In this document: positions 34,455 through 42,832 of the stretch, piece after piece
Position numbering within the stretch: position 1 is the stretch's first letter
Layout: each line of letters begins with the position of its first letter
Assembly (NCBI RefSeq): GCF_900103825.1
Contig: NZ_FNIF01000005.1
Location: 214,234-278,233, forward strand
Direction: 5' to 3'
Length of the DNA: 64,000 nucleotides
DNA from: Paenibacillus sp. yr247
GTDB taxonomy: Bacteria > Bacillota > Bacilli > Paenibacillales > NBRC-103111
Translations under genes and position numbers: made by a program
The notes under the pieces: generated by a model
Told to the model about the DNA's origin: nothing
Databases searched by the model: none
What the model saw: the letters and a program-made list of their open reading frames with translations, nothing else

Positions 34455-34493
34455 CTTTGAGCTTTCCGACAGGAAAGCTTGCATCGAAAGCAT
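34455..34493 (-). repeat. single copy of the pre-SD hairpin repeat before the mecA paralogue
   Basis: Minus strand: ATGCTTTCGATGCA, then the stem AGCTTTCC / GGAAAGCT with loop TGTC, then CAAAGGAGG, the ribosome-binding site. Every changed base on one arm is matched by the complementary change on the other, compared with the AGTTTTGC / GCAAAACT copies. Confidence 0.85.
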
Positions 34494-34632
34494 GGTCATC
34501 TTATTAAAACAGAATATGATAAAAAAAGAAAAAGGTGAAGCTTTTAGAACGAATTGGACATGTATCTTCTTACGTTTTCACCTACCATGTTAACATTAAT
34601 TGAAAGCAATTGCACGCTCAAGTTATGTATAT

Positions 34633-34677
34633 TAAGAAAAAGCACAGCCGGCCCCGTGGATATGCCTGACTGCGCTT
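34633..34677 (-). terminator. probable terminator after the YtxH-like gene
   Basis: Minus strand: AAGCGCAG pairs with CTGTGCTT (one G-U), the inner sequence is partly paired, and TTTTT follows. Confidence 0.65.
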
Positions 34678-34688
34678 ATATCTTATCA

Positions 34689-35000
34689 TTATTGGAGAGT
34701 CGATGTATTTTCCTTGTTATCGCTCAATATTTCATTAACCGTAGCTTTCAAATGCGGGTCTTCTTTCACAATTTTTTCCACTTGGTTCAGACTATTTGTG
34801 CTTGTATTTGAAGAACTTTTGGCAGCTGAATTACCAAATGATTTGTTCACAAATGTGTCCTTCGCTTTATCAACAACTTTACCCATCGATTCGCTGGTTG
34901 AGCTAAACGCTGAGAACAACATCGATTTACTTTTGCGATTGAGATATATGACCGCTGCAGCGCCAGCAATACCGCCGAGCAAAAATGTACCTATCTTCAT
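34689..35000 (-). CDS. YtxH-like small membrane-anchored protein
   Basis: 103 residues from MKIGTFLLGGIAGAAAVIYL at 35000 with GGAGGG upstream. A glycine/alanine-rich membrane segment opens the protein, as in YtxH-domain proteins. The rest is Ser/Thr/Asn-rich and lysine-rich, predicted soluble and partly helical. Close homologues often link to general stress, but no functional residue is visible. Confidence 0.65.
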   Translation of the reverse strand: MKIGTFLLGGIAGAAAVIYLNRKSKSMLFSAFSSTSESMGKVVDKAKDTFVNKSFGNSAAKSSSNTSTNSLNQVEKIVKEDPHLKATVNEILSDNKENTSTLQ

Positions 35001-35177
35001 TGAGTCTCCCTCCATGTCAATTAGTATGATTCCTCCATAGGTTGTGCGAGTTTCTTAGAGGGCATACGTGAACTTGAGAGGAAAACTAAGGAGAAATGTT
35101 ATCAACGAAAAGTGGTGTGAAATGTGGTAATATAAGTAGGGACCAACAAGTTGAGAACCTGAGGAGAACGAAGAAGG

Positions 35178-36023
35178 ATGAACAAAAAAGCCAGTGTACT
35201 GCTGATTAGTGTCATGATGTTATTAGCTGCATGCAGCGAGACTCAAACAAACACAAGCCCTATTTCCACCACAAGCTCTACACCAGTAGCCGTTGCCACA
35301 ACATCACCGAGCCCGGCACCTTCGGCTACAGCAGTTCAAACCCCTGCACCGGAACCAACAAAACCAATTCAAGAAGCGGTCAAGAAGGAATATCATATGA
35401 ACAAAAATTATGATATCGTTCCTAATGACCCAAATGCAAACAAGAAAATCGTTCTTTTAACCTTTGATGACGGTCCTAAGGAACAAGCTATGAATCAAGC
35501 TTTAATTGATACGCTTAAAAAACATAACGCCAAGGCGATCTTCTTTTTGAATGGATACCGGATCAAACAGAAGCCTGAGCTAGTCAAGCTAATTCATGAC
35601 AGCGGCAACATCATAGGCAATCATGCTTGGGATCATGATAATTTGAAAGATATGACCAATGCAAAAATTGACCAACAAGTTGATGACGTACAAAAAATCG
35701 TAAAAGAATTAACCGGACAAGCGCCGCAATTTTTCCGACCTCCTTTTGGTTCAGGGAATGACTACTTGAAAGCAAAAGTGAAGGACAATAAGATGCTGTA
35801 TATGACATGGTCCAACGGATCATTAGACTGGGATATGACCAATAAAAACAATGACTCTGGCAAAGTCATCGAAAACGTGATGAAGCAATTACATGGTGGG
35901 AGTAATATCTTGATGCATGAACTCCCCTGGACAGTTAAAGCTTTGGATACACTTCTTACCCAACTTGAGGAAAAAGGATATTCTTTCGTAGATCCGAATG
36001 CTATCGAGCTTGAAATGAAATAA
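35178..36023 (+). CDS. polysaccharide deacetylase lipoprotein (NodB domain)
   Basis: 281 residues. Lipoprotein signal with lipobox LLAAC (Cys19), then a Thr/Pro/Ser-rich linker to about residue 70. The NodB domain follows: LTFDDGP (catalytic Asp and metal Asp), NHAWDHDN (metal His-x3-His), RPPFGSGND and LMHELPWT. It likely removes acetyl groups from peptidoglycan or another cell-surface polysaccharide outside the membrane. A possible extended -10 (TGGTAATAT) lies about 35 bases before the ATG, and a strong terminator follows. One of the few plus-strand genes. Confidence 0.92.
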   Translation: MNKKASVLLISVMMLLAACSETQTNTSPISTTSSTPVAVATTSPSPAPSATAVQTPAPEPTKPIQEAVKKEYHMNKNYDIVPNDPNANKKIVLLTFDDGPKEQAMNQALIDTLKKHNAKAIFFLNGYRIKQKPELVKLIHDSGNIIGNHAWDHDNLKDMTNAKIDQQVDDVQKIVKELTGQAPQFFRPPFGSGNDYLKAKVKDNKMLYMTWSNGSLDWDMTNKNNDSGKVIENVMKQLHGGSNILMHELPWTVKALDTLLTQLEEKGYSFVDPNAIELEMK

Positions 36024-36028
36024 TAAAT

Positions 36029-36080
36029 AAGAGCCATACAAACCCACATTTCAATGCGGGGTTGCATGGCTTTTTCTTTT
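36029..36080 (+). terminator. terminator after the deacetylase gene
   Basis: Imperfect long stem (AGCCAT..CAAACCC with GGGGTTG..ATGGCT), followed by TTTTTCTTTTT on the plus strand. Confidence 0.85.
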
Positions 36081-36332
36081 TAATAACTAATATACACTGT
36101 TCTTGTGCTATGCTCTACCCTATTCCAGCTATAAGCATTACGGTTCGTGTAGAAGATAATGGTCTTATCTTTTTTCTTGTAGACAGCAGCCTTCTGCTTG
36201 TCGTCCCATTCAACCGTTGCGCCTAATGCCGCGGCGAGATCTCTAAATGTAAAGATACGAAGTTCCATCTTGAATATATGGCTTTTGCTTCATTGGATAA
36301 GGAATCTGATCAAGCATATACTTATCTTCGGT
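36080..36332 (-). pseudogene. frameshifted remnant of a stalk-domain (copper amine oxidase N-like) protein
   Basis: Two minus-strand frames join at a T-run at 36247-36245. The upstream frame encodes KPYIQDGTSYLYI; the downstream frame continues RDLAAALGATVEWDDKQKA and TIIFYTNRNAYSW. Together they make a typical stalk domain (DGxxYxPxRDLAxALGAxVxWD), so one extra T breaks the gene. The remaining open part (62 codons from an internal ATG at 36268) has no good ribosome-binding site. The upstream frame is closed by a stop near 36335, so most of the gene is gone. Confidence 0.7.
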
Positions 36333-36498
36333 TTAAACCGGATGATACTAGATTTACTAAACGAGCAGTATAGTTCCCAGGCAGCAAATCAGCTTTTGGA
36401 CGATATACAAATAACCTTCATATCGCTGAATCCTCCCAGAAAAAACTATATTAAAACATTTGATTCACAACTTAACTCTATTGGCATATTTTAGACGA

Positions 36499-36702
36499 TT
36501 ACGAAGAATACTCAATACCCCAAACCGTTAAACTTACCACAAGAATAATGAATAACCAGAGTAAAGTGACATAGAAAATGCGTGTCCACTTTCCTTGCTC
36601 AGAGGGATGCACTGCTTTACGCGGCGGTAAGTATGTATCGTTATCCTGAGTCTCTTTTTGCCCTCGATCAGTCCGTAAAGGCGTCCTCTCCCCTACATTC
36701 AT
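36499..36702 (-). CDS. small single-span membrane protein
   Basis: 67 residues with a hydrophilic N-terminus (PPRKAVHPSEQGKWTRIFY) and one C-terminal membrane segment (VTLLWLFIILVVSLTVWGI). Its start overlaps the stop of the CPBP protease gene by 4 bases (ATGA), so the two are translated together. No known family. It may assist the protease, which is inference from coupling alone. Confidence 0.7.
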   Translation of the reverse strand: MNVGERTPLRTDRGQKETQDNDTYLPPRKAVHPSEQGKWTRIFYVTLLWLFIILVVSLTVWGIEYSS

Positions 36703-37307
36703 GTGCCCTGTTCTTCCTCCTTGCTGAAACGAAGTATGCAGCCCATCACAAAATCAATGATAAAATGAGCGATAATCGGGGTCCACAGGCTCCCCGTTTG
36801 GATGTAAATCCAACCAAGTCCATAGCTTATGCTGAAAACCATTCCTGTCATTAGCCAGTGCTGCAAATACCGAATATGGATCGCCGCAAATAAAATACTG
36901 GTCCAATAAGGCCCCCACGCATGCTGAATTGCACCTCGAAAAAGCATTTCTTCACAGATTGCAACGACAATTGAAATGATAGCAATATGCCATACGGCTC
37001 GTTGCCCGAATATCATTTCATTTATTCCGCCGTCATCTGACACTTCCTTGGGCACCCACCTTGAGATCAAAACATCGATACCAAGGACAAGGAGAGCAAA
37101 TAAACTTCCCCAGATCGGAATCATCCAGCCCCCCCGAATAGTGAACATGGAAAGAATCTTGTTATTGCTCTGAAAAAACAAGATGATAATTCCGATAATA
37201 AACGTAAGAACTTGGGTTATGTAAAGATTAAGCAATAAAGTACGGTCATTTAATTCACTCACATCGACTTTACCGAATCGGATGTTCTTAAAATCGAATT
37301 TTTTCAT
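36699..37307 (-). CDS. CPBP-family intramembrane metalloprotease (Abi/Rce1-like)
   Basis: 202 residues from MKKFDFKNIRFG at 37307, with AGAGG upstream. Five or six membrane helices. CPBP motifs: EEMLFRGAIQ (motif 1, Glu-Glu and Arg), FAAIHIRYLQHW (motif 2, His) and IIAHFIIDFVMG (motif 4, His). Such proteases process prenylated or bacteriocin-related peptides in some systems; no substrate is indicated here. Confidence 0.88.
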   Translation of the reverse strand: MKKFDFKNIRFGKVDVSELNDRTLLLNLYITQVLTFIIGIIILFFQSNNKILSMFTIRGGWMIPIWGSLFALLVLGIDVLISRWVPKEVSDDGGINEMIFGQRAVWHIAIISIVVAICEEMLFRGAIQHAWGPYWTSILFAAIHIRYLQHWLMTGMVFSISYGLGWIYIQTGSLWTPIIAHFIIDFVMGCILRFSKEEEQGT

Positions 37308-37396
37308 GGATACTGCCTCTTTCCACACATATTCCCTTTTATAGCTAATTCACCTATACTAAGTTAAAAGAAAAAGAGAGAATAAGGAGCTTGATT

Positions 37397-38317
37397 ATGG
37401 ATAAGCGTCTTACCCGCACTGATTATTTATTCGCCCTCATGTTTATCTTTATGCTTGTTTGTACACTTGGCGCCTTTTTCTATGGGTTGAGAGTCGGCCA
37501 AGAGAAATCGGATCAGAAATACGATAAAATATTACACGCCGACAAGGCTGTCGTCCAAGAAATCGGAGCTTATGACCAACAGGTACTCGTTTCATATTAC
37601 CATACCATCTTTTTACCCTTTAGGGAATTTCAGAATAAATGGTTTGAATTGATGAGTCAAATCGAACTTGGCAACTCAACTATCGATGCCTCTGCTGTTC
37701 TTAAAGAGTTGAACAAATTAGCAGATGAGAAATATAATGTGCTGCAAAGTAAGAACATGCCGGCTTCATCACCGCTGCTCGTTCAGTCGCACCAAGGTTA
37801 CCTCAAAAGCCTGAAGCTCTTTGCTGATACTTTAAAAAGTTTCCAAAGCAAAGCCAATGGGCTTAGCGGTTCACAGCTTCTAGAAGCCATTCAGAAGGAC
37901 GCCTACTTCCAAGAAGCGAAAACACAAGCTTTGACTGCTCAGAAAAATTACTTTGATTCCATCGTAGCTTGGAACGGAACGATGGATCATGATATTGAGT
38001 TTATCGATACGAATAACAATGCGAACTTGGATCAATGGCGTGCCATGAACATTAATGTCAAAAATCTTTACATCACAGCAAAATTGCTCAAAAATAAGGC
38101 ATTTACCCCGTTTTTCCCGCAAGATCTAACGATTCGCATTGATGAGTTCATTGCTTCAGGACAAGCTAAGAAAATGAACGTGAACGATGTTAATCAAACG
38201 ATGGATTTGCTGCTAAGTACAAACGCCGTTCGATCAGGCGACTTTGTTAAAGGTAAGGCGAAATGGTATACAAACGAGCTGCTTCCACAGCTTCCCTTCT
38301 TCTCCGATGTTAATTAA
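37397..38317 (+). CDS. hypothetical membrane-anchored extracytoplasmic protein
   Basis: 306 residues from the ATG at 37397 (AAGGAG 7 nt upstream). One N-terminal membrane segment (YLFALMFIFMLVCTLGAFFYGL) and then about 275 residues of mainly helical, soluble sequence with no cysteines or known motif. Flanked by a convergent rhodanese gene and a shared terminator. Looks like a general Paenibacillus-type conserved protein; function unknown. Confidence 0.78.
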   Translation: MDKRLTRTDYLFALMFIFMLVCTLGAFFYGLRVGQEKSDQKYDKILHADKAVVQEIGAYDQQVLVSYYHTIFLPFREFQNKWFELMSQIELGNSTIDASAVLKELNKLADEKYNVLQSKNMPASSPLLVQSHQGYLKSLKLFADTLKSFQSKANGLSGSQLLEAIQKDAYFQEAKTQALTAQKNYFDSIVAWNGTMDHDIEFIDTNNNANLDQWRAMNINVKNLYITAKLLKNKAFTPFFPQDLTIRIDEFIASGQAKKMNVNDVNQTMDLLLSTNAVRSGDFVKGKAKWYTNELLPQLPFFSDVN

Positions 38318-38320
38318 ACC

Positions 38321-38353
38321 AAAAGCCGGGCGCTTATACGCTCGGCTTTTTTC
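38321..38353. terminator. bidirectional terminator between convergent genes
   Basis: Stem AAAGCCGGGCG / CGCTCGGCTTT with a 6-nt loop and six T on the plus strand; A-rich 5' side serves the minus-strand rhodanese gene. Confidence 0.85.
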
Positions 38354-38355
38354 AT

Positions 38356-38682
38356 TTAATCGTATTGGAATCCGCGAAGCATGGCAACAGCTGCCATGCC
38401 CCCTTCAACATTAATAACTCGGTCGATGCCGTTTTCCTGCAAATACTCAGCAACCCGATAACTGCGCACCCCATGTGCACATACGAGATAAATATCCCGA
38501 TCATCCGGCAGTTCACCCATACGTTGGGGTATTTGCTGCATCGGGATAAGCTTCGCTTCTTCCAAATGATAGTACTCCCACTCATGCGGTTCCCTTACGT
38601 CAATGATGATGCTATCTTTCAGACCCTGTTGGTCCAATGCTTCAAGAAATTTTTGCGGATGAATGCTGGAGATGTCCATCAT
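38356..38682 (-). CDS. rhodanese-like sulfurtransferase
   Basis: 108 residues, single rhodanese domain: IIDVREPHEWEYYHL, PMQQIP, then the active-site loop CAHGVRS (Cys about residue 69) and a closing NVEGGMAA. Probable cytosolic persulfide carrier. The second ATG (38679) is better spaced from AGGAAG than the first. Stand-alone gene. Confidence 0.9.
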   Translation of the reverse strand: MMDISSIHPQKFLEALDQQGLKDSIIIDVREPHEWEYYHLEEAKLIPMQQIPQRMGELPDDRDIYLVCAHGVRSYRVAEYLQENGIDRVINVEGGMAAVAMLRGFQYD

Positions 38683-38870
38683 AGCACTTCCTTCCCATCA
38701 TACTGCTAAAGCAATTCTATCTATCCAGTACAATAGCGAAAATCAGGCTAAAATACAAGCAAAATGGCATTGCTTTCTAAGCGTCCTTGCTTTAAAATAA
38801 ACAAAAAGCTTTGGAAATCAGATGTTCAAATGTTAATTATGACTATCATGTGAAAATGATTTGACATGTA

Positions 38871-38899
38871 TTGACACGGTTTCGAACGCATGGTAATCT
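38871..38899 (+). promoter_or_regulatory. sigma-A promoter of serA
   Basis: TTGACA (38871-38876), 17-base spacer, TAATCT (38894-38899) preceded by TGG (extended -10). Transcription would begin near 38906, at the start of the T-box leader. Confidence 0.75.
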
Positions 38900-38905
38900 A
38901 ATGAA

Positions 38906-39200
38906 AATTAAAATTCTATCATACAGTAAAGCGTTGACGGAGCCAAGCGAGATAAGTAGCTTTCAGAGAGCCGGTGGTTGGTGAAAATCGGTAGCGAACA
39001 TTTTGCGGAGCACTCCAGAGTTATTGCATTGAATTCTAGTAGATGCAATCGGGATCGGAACACGTTACAGTTCCAGGTCGCAAGACCAATTGAGGCTTCC
39101 TGTGTGAATGGGCAGCGAACTAGGGTGGTACCACGAAAGCAATCTCTCGTCCCTTTGGCTACAGACATACGTGTCTGTACCTGAGGGCCGGGAGTTTTTT
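38906..39200 (+). promoter_or_regulatory. T-box leader of serA (probably serine-specific)
   Basis: Contains stem I landmarks (GATAAGTAG, AGAGAG, GGTTGGTG), the T-box core AGGGTGGTACCACG at about 39122-39135, and a final terminator (CTCTCGTCCCT arm against AGGGCCGGGAG, then seven T, ending near 39200). The specifier is inferred as AGC (Ser) in GGAGCACTCC near 39017-39026, from stem geometry and the serA target. Uncharged tRNA would stabilise the antiterminator and turn on serine synthesis. Confidence 0.92.
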
Positions 39201-39229
39201 TATGTTCATATTCTAAGGAGGAACGAATT

Positions 39230-40810
39230 ATGTACAAAGTTCTAGTATCCGATCCAATAAGTGACATGGGAATTCAAATGCTTTATGATGCAACCGATGT
39301 AGAAGTGGTTAAGCAATCCGGCCTATCTGAAAACGAACTCATCGCCATCATTAGTGAGTATGACGCCCTTCTCGTTCGCAGTCAAACTAAAGTTACTGAG
39401 AAAATAATGAATGCGGGCACTAAGCTGAAGGTTATTGGCCGCGCAGGTGTTGGTGTCGATAATATTGATTTAGATGCAGCAACAAAACGTGGTATTATCG
39501 TTATCAACGCACCAGACGGAAACACGATTGCCACTTGCGAGCTTACATTTGCTATGATGATGTCAACAGCTCGTATGATTCCGCAAGCATACAAGAAAAC
39601 GGTTGGCGGCGATTGGGATCGGAAATTCATCGGTGTTGAGCTTCGCAACAAGACACTTGGTATTCTTGGAATGGGACGTATCGGCAGCGAAGTAGCCAAA
39701 CGCGCCAAAGTGTTCGGTATGGAAGTCATCGGGTATGACCCTTTCTTGACGGAAGAGCGCGCTGAGAAAATTGGCGTTAAACTTGGAACGGTCAATGAAA
39801 TTGTCGCACAAGCAGACTTTATCACTGTTCATACGCCACTTACGCCAGAGACTCGCCACCTTATCTCCAAACCGCAATTCGATATTATGAAAAAAGGCAT
39901 GCGACTCATCAACTGTGCACGCGGCGGCATTATTGATGAAATGGCCATGGTGGAAGCGATTAATCAAGGGATTGTAGCCGGAGCTGCTTTCGACGTGTTC
40001 GAAGTCGAACCTCCACAAAAGGATCACCCTTTCTTAAACAATCCGAAAGTTATCGTGACCCCTCATCTTGGCGCATCTACAATTGAAGCTCAAGAAAATG
40101 TTGCGATTGACGTTTCTGAGGAAGTCCTTCATATCCTGCGTAATGAACCGTTTAAAAATGCAGTTAACTTACCGCCCGTACCAGCGAATGTATTGAACAA
40201 ACTTCAACCATACTTTGGTCTCGGCGAAAAAATCGGTTCTATTCTTGGTCAAATCGCTCAAGGCGCCGTTTATGAAATTGTTGTAAACTATGCAGGCGAT
40301 CTGAATGATGTTGATACAAGTCCATTAACACGTTACATTGTAAAAGGTGTGTTCCAGAACCAACTTGAATCAATTAATATCGTAAATGCGATGCATTTAG
40401 CTAAATCACGTGATGTGAATATTGTTGTTCAAACGTCAAACACATCCATCAGCTTTACAAATCTAGTTACGGTCACAGTAAAAACGAAGCAAGAAGAGAA
40501 AACACTTGCTGGTACATTGCTTGCTGGCTACGGTGAACGTATCGTACGTATCGATCAATATCCGGTTGATTTTGCTGCTGAAGGTAATTTGTTGTTGATT
40601 TCCCATAATGACAAACCAGGTATTATTGGTCGTGTTGGTACGCTTCTAGGAAGTAATAATGTGAACATTGCTACAATGCAGGTGGGTCGTAAAGTCGTCG
40701 GCGGCTCGGCCATCATGGTCCTGACCATTGATAAATCCGCTCCTGTTGAAGTATTGGCAGAGCTTGCAAAACAAGCCGAAATCGTGAATGTTCGTGCTCT
40801 TACGGTGTAG
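39230..40810 (+). CDS. serA: D-3-phosphoglycerate dehydrogenase
   Basis: First enzyme of serine synthesis: oxidises 3-phosphoglycerate with NAD. Its 526 residues form the long type: catalytic/NAD domains with GRAGVGVDNID, GMGRIGSEVAKRAK and PHLGASTIEAQ (catalytic His in HLGAST), then an intervening domain and a C-terminal ACT domain (SHNDKPGIIGRVGTLLG). AAGGAGG precedes the ATG. Controlled by the upstream T-box; serine feedback through ACT is likely. Confidence 0.98.
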   Translation: MYKVLVSDPISDMGIQMLYDATDVEVVKQSGLSENELIAIISEYDALLVRSQTKVTEKIMNAGTKLKVIGRAGVGVDNIDLDAATKRGIIVINAPDGNTIATCELTFAMMMSTARMIPQAYKKTVGGDWDRKFIGVELRNKTLGILGMGRIGSEVAKRAKVFGMEVIGYDPFLTEERAEKIGVKLGTVNEIVAQADFITVHTPLTPETRHLISKPQFDIMKKGMRLINCARGGIIDEMAMVEAINQGIVAGAAFDVFEVEPPQKDHPFLNNPKVIVTPHLGASTIEAQENVAIDVSEEVLHILRNEPFKNAVNLPPVPANVLNKLQPYFGLGEKIGSILGQIAQGAVYEIVVNYAGDLNDVDTSPLTRYIVKGVFQNQLESINIVNAMHLAKSRDVNIVVQTSNTSISFTNLVTVTVKTKQEEKTLAGTLLAGYGERIVRIDQYPVDFAAEGNLLLISHNDKPGIIGRVGTLLGSNNVNIATMQVGRKVVGGSAIMVLTIDKSAPVEVLAELAKQAEIVNVRALTV

Positions 40811-40880
40811 CCTAATAGCTATTAGGTAACAAATTGTTTCACGAACAACAAGATTTTGTCTGAATATTCTACAAAATTAA

Positions 40881-40920
40881 AGGCGTTTGCTGTGAGTTTC
40901 CTCAGCAAACGCCTCTTTTT
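40881..40920. terminator. bidirectional terminator between serA and resE
   Basis: Perfect 12-bp stem AGGCGTTTGCTG with its complement, 10-nt loop, followed by CTTTTT on the plus strand. It also serves the convergent resE end. Confidence 0.9.
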
Positions 40921-40944
40921 ATGTCGAAATTGGTTATTCAAAGC

Positions 40945-42831
40945 TTATTTAGGACCACAAGGTAATAATAAGGTGAAGGTTGTTCCCTGTCCGACAATAC
41001 TTTGTGCAGTTACACTGCCATAATGCGCTTCAATGATGTTTTTCACGATGGCGAGTCCAAGCCCCGTACCGCCCGATGAACCGCGTGTACGGGCTTTATC
41101 CGCCTTGTAGAAGCGTTCAAAGATGAACGGCAGGTCGTCGGCAGGAATCCCCTGTCCCTCATCGGAGACCTCAATCCGGATCGCCGGCTGATCCTTGTAG
41201 ACGGCCGGCTCTGCCTTCATGGCAATACGAGCCCCTGAAGCCGTATGCCGGAAAGCATTGTCGAGCAGGTTCGTTAGCACCTGCTCAAGCCGATCCTCAT
41301 CCCCTCGCTGGAGGATGAGGGGCTCCTCAGGCAGCGCAGCGCTTAGCGCGATGCCGCGCTCTTTGGCAAGCACCGAGAATTTACGGTGCATGCGCTTGAC
41401 CAGGGAGTCGACTTCGACCTCCCTGAAGTCCAGCTCGAGATGGTTGGCTTCCATCCGCGCCAGATCTAGCAGGTCACGGACGAGGCGCCCCATGCGGAGC
41501 GACTCGTCGTGAATGACCTGCACCAGCTCCACGCGCTCTTCCGGCGTGGAGGGAATGTCATCCAGCAGCGCTTCGCTATAGCCCTGCAGCATCGAGAGCG
41601 GCGTGCGCAGCTCGTGCGACACGTTCGCGACGAAGTCCTTGCGCAGCTTATCAAGGCGTTCCTCCTCCGTGACATTACGGAGAACGGCCACAGCACCGCG
41701 CACTTGATCGCGCGTGTAAAGCGGCGTCATTGCGACGGACCACACGCCGTTCTGCACGTGAAGCTTCGTAGCAGCTTCCGATGATTCGTCCACGACCGCT
41801 TCAAAAAGCGGAATCAGCGGCACAGGAATCGGACTTGAGTAAGGATTGTTATAGCTCGTTAATCCCCAATCCCCCAGCGCTGTATCCGGTTTACGGAAGC
41901 GTCTCGTCTCCTCATCATCCTCTGACCATTCAATTGTACTCCACTCTTGCACAATTTTCTCACCCTGCGGATTGGTGAGCATGACAGATCCGTTAGCATC
42001 CAACGTAATCACCGCATCAGTCATGCTTCGCAAAATGCTGGATAAATGTTCTTTTTCCTGACTGAGGGCACGAATGCTTTCCTGCATCTTCTCTCCCATA
42101 TGATTAAACGTTTTGGCGAGCTCGCCAATTTCATCCTTGGATTGAATTGGAACACGTGTGCCATACTCGCCCATCGTAATGAAATCAGCTGCTTTCTTTA
42201 GCTGCTGAAGCGGCCTTGTAATTCGAGAGAACAAGAAAAATGCGAAGAAAGTCGTCATAAGAAAGCCGACGATGGATACGTAGATAAACAATCTCAACAT
42301 ATAAGACTGTGTCGCTTCTAATGATTGTAAAGATTGATATAACAGGGTTGCGCCAACGATGTTACCTTGAAGATTCTTCAACGGTACGGCAACAACAAGA
42401 TACTCATCTCCTGCCTTTAATCGTCCTAGCCCCGTCTTGTTAATCTGTTTCGAGATCGTCTGCCCTGCAAATACTTGACGAAGCTCAGCGCCTGTGTAGA
42501 AGTCAGATGCATGGAAACTAACTAATGGACTCCCTTGTGTTGATGGGATGACCATTTCCTTCAAATCAGTGGAGATCACAAGCATTCTTGCGTCCTGAAA
42601 ACCTAACAGTTCATTACTCAATTGGTAGAACTGTTCATTGTACATGTGATGTGAGGCTTCTTCCGAGAATTTAACTGCCAATTTCTCCATGTTATCTTTT
42701 TGGTCATTGGCTTGAGAAAAATAATTTTCCAAGTAATTCACAAGAAAAAAACCTAGTATGAGCAGTACAACCCCAACTAGGCCAATAATTGTTAACCAGA
42801 GCTTACCTACGACACTTCTGAATATAAACAC
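40945..42831 (-). CDS. resE: sensor histidine kinase ResE
   Basis: Senses low oxygen or respiration state and phosphorylates ResD. It has 628 residues and a GTG start one base after the resD stop. Order: membrane helix (15-33), extracytoplasmic sensor to about 180, second helix, HAMP (FSRITRPLQQLKKA), PAS-like region, HisKA with SHELRTPLSML, and HATPase with LLDNAFRHTASG, DEGQGIPADDLP and GLGLAIVKNII. Slightly longer than the B. subtilis protein (589). A G+C-rich block covers the kinase core (about 41.1-41.8 kb). Confidence 0.95.
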   Translation of the reverse strand: MFIFRSVVGKLWLTIIGLVGVVLLILGFFLVNYLENYFSQANDQKDNMEKLAVKFSEEASHHMYNEQFYQLSNELLGFQDARMLVISTDLKEMVIPSTQGSPLVSFHASDFYTGAELRQVFAGQTISKQINKTGLGRLKAGDEYLVVAVPLKNLQGNIVGATLLYQSLQSLEATQSYMLRLFIYVSIVGFLMTTFFAFFLFSRITRPLQQLKKAADFITMGEYGTRVPIQSKDEIGELAKTFNHMGEKMQESIRALSQEKEHLSSILRSMTDAVITLDANGSVMLTNPQGEKIVQEWSTIEWSEDDEETRRFRKPDTALGDWGLTSYNNPYSSPIPVPLIPLFEAVVDESSEAATKLHVQNGVWSVAMTPLYTRDQVRGAVAVLRNVTEEERLDKLRKDFVANVSHELRTPLSMLQGYSEALLDDIPSTPEERVELVQVIHDESLRMGRLVRDLLDLARMEANHLELDFREVEVDSLVKRMHRKFSVLAKERGIALSAALPEEPLILQRGDEDRLEQVLTNLLDNAFRHTASGARIAMKAEPAVYKDQPAIRIEVSDEGQGIPADDLPFIFERFYKADKARTRGSSGGTGLGLAIVKNIIEAHYGSVTAQSIVGQGTTFTLLLPCGPK

Positions 42832-42832
42832 G

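Noticed and set aside
36198..36494. 98-codon plus-strand frame opposite the stalk-domain remnant
   Set aside because: First half is antisense to the remnant; the last 50 codons look a little protein-like but have no ribosome-binding site.
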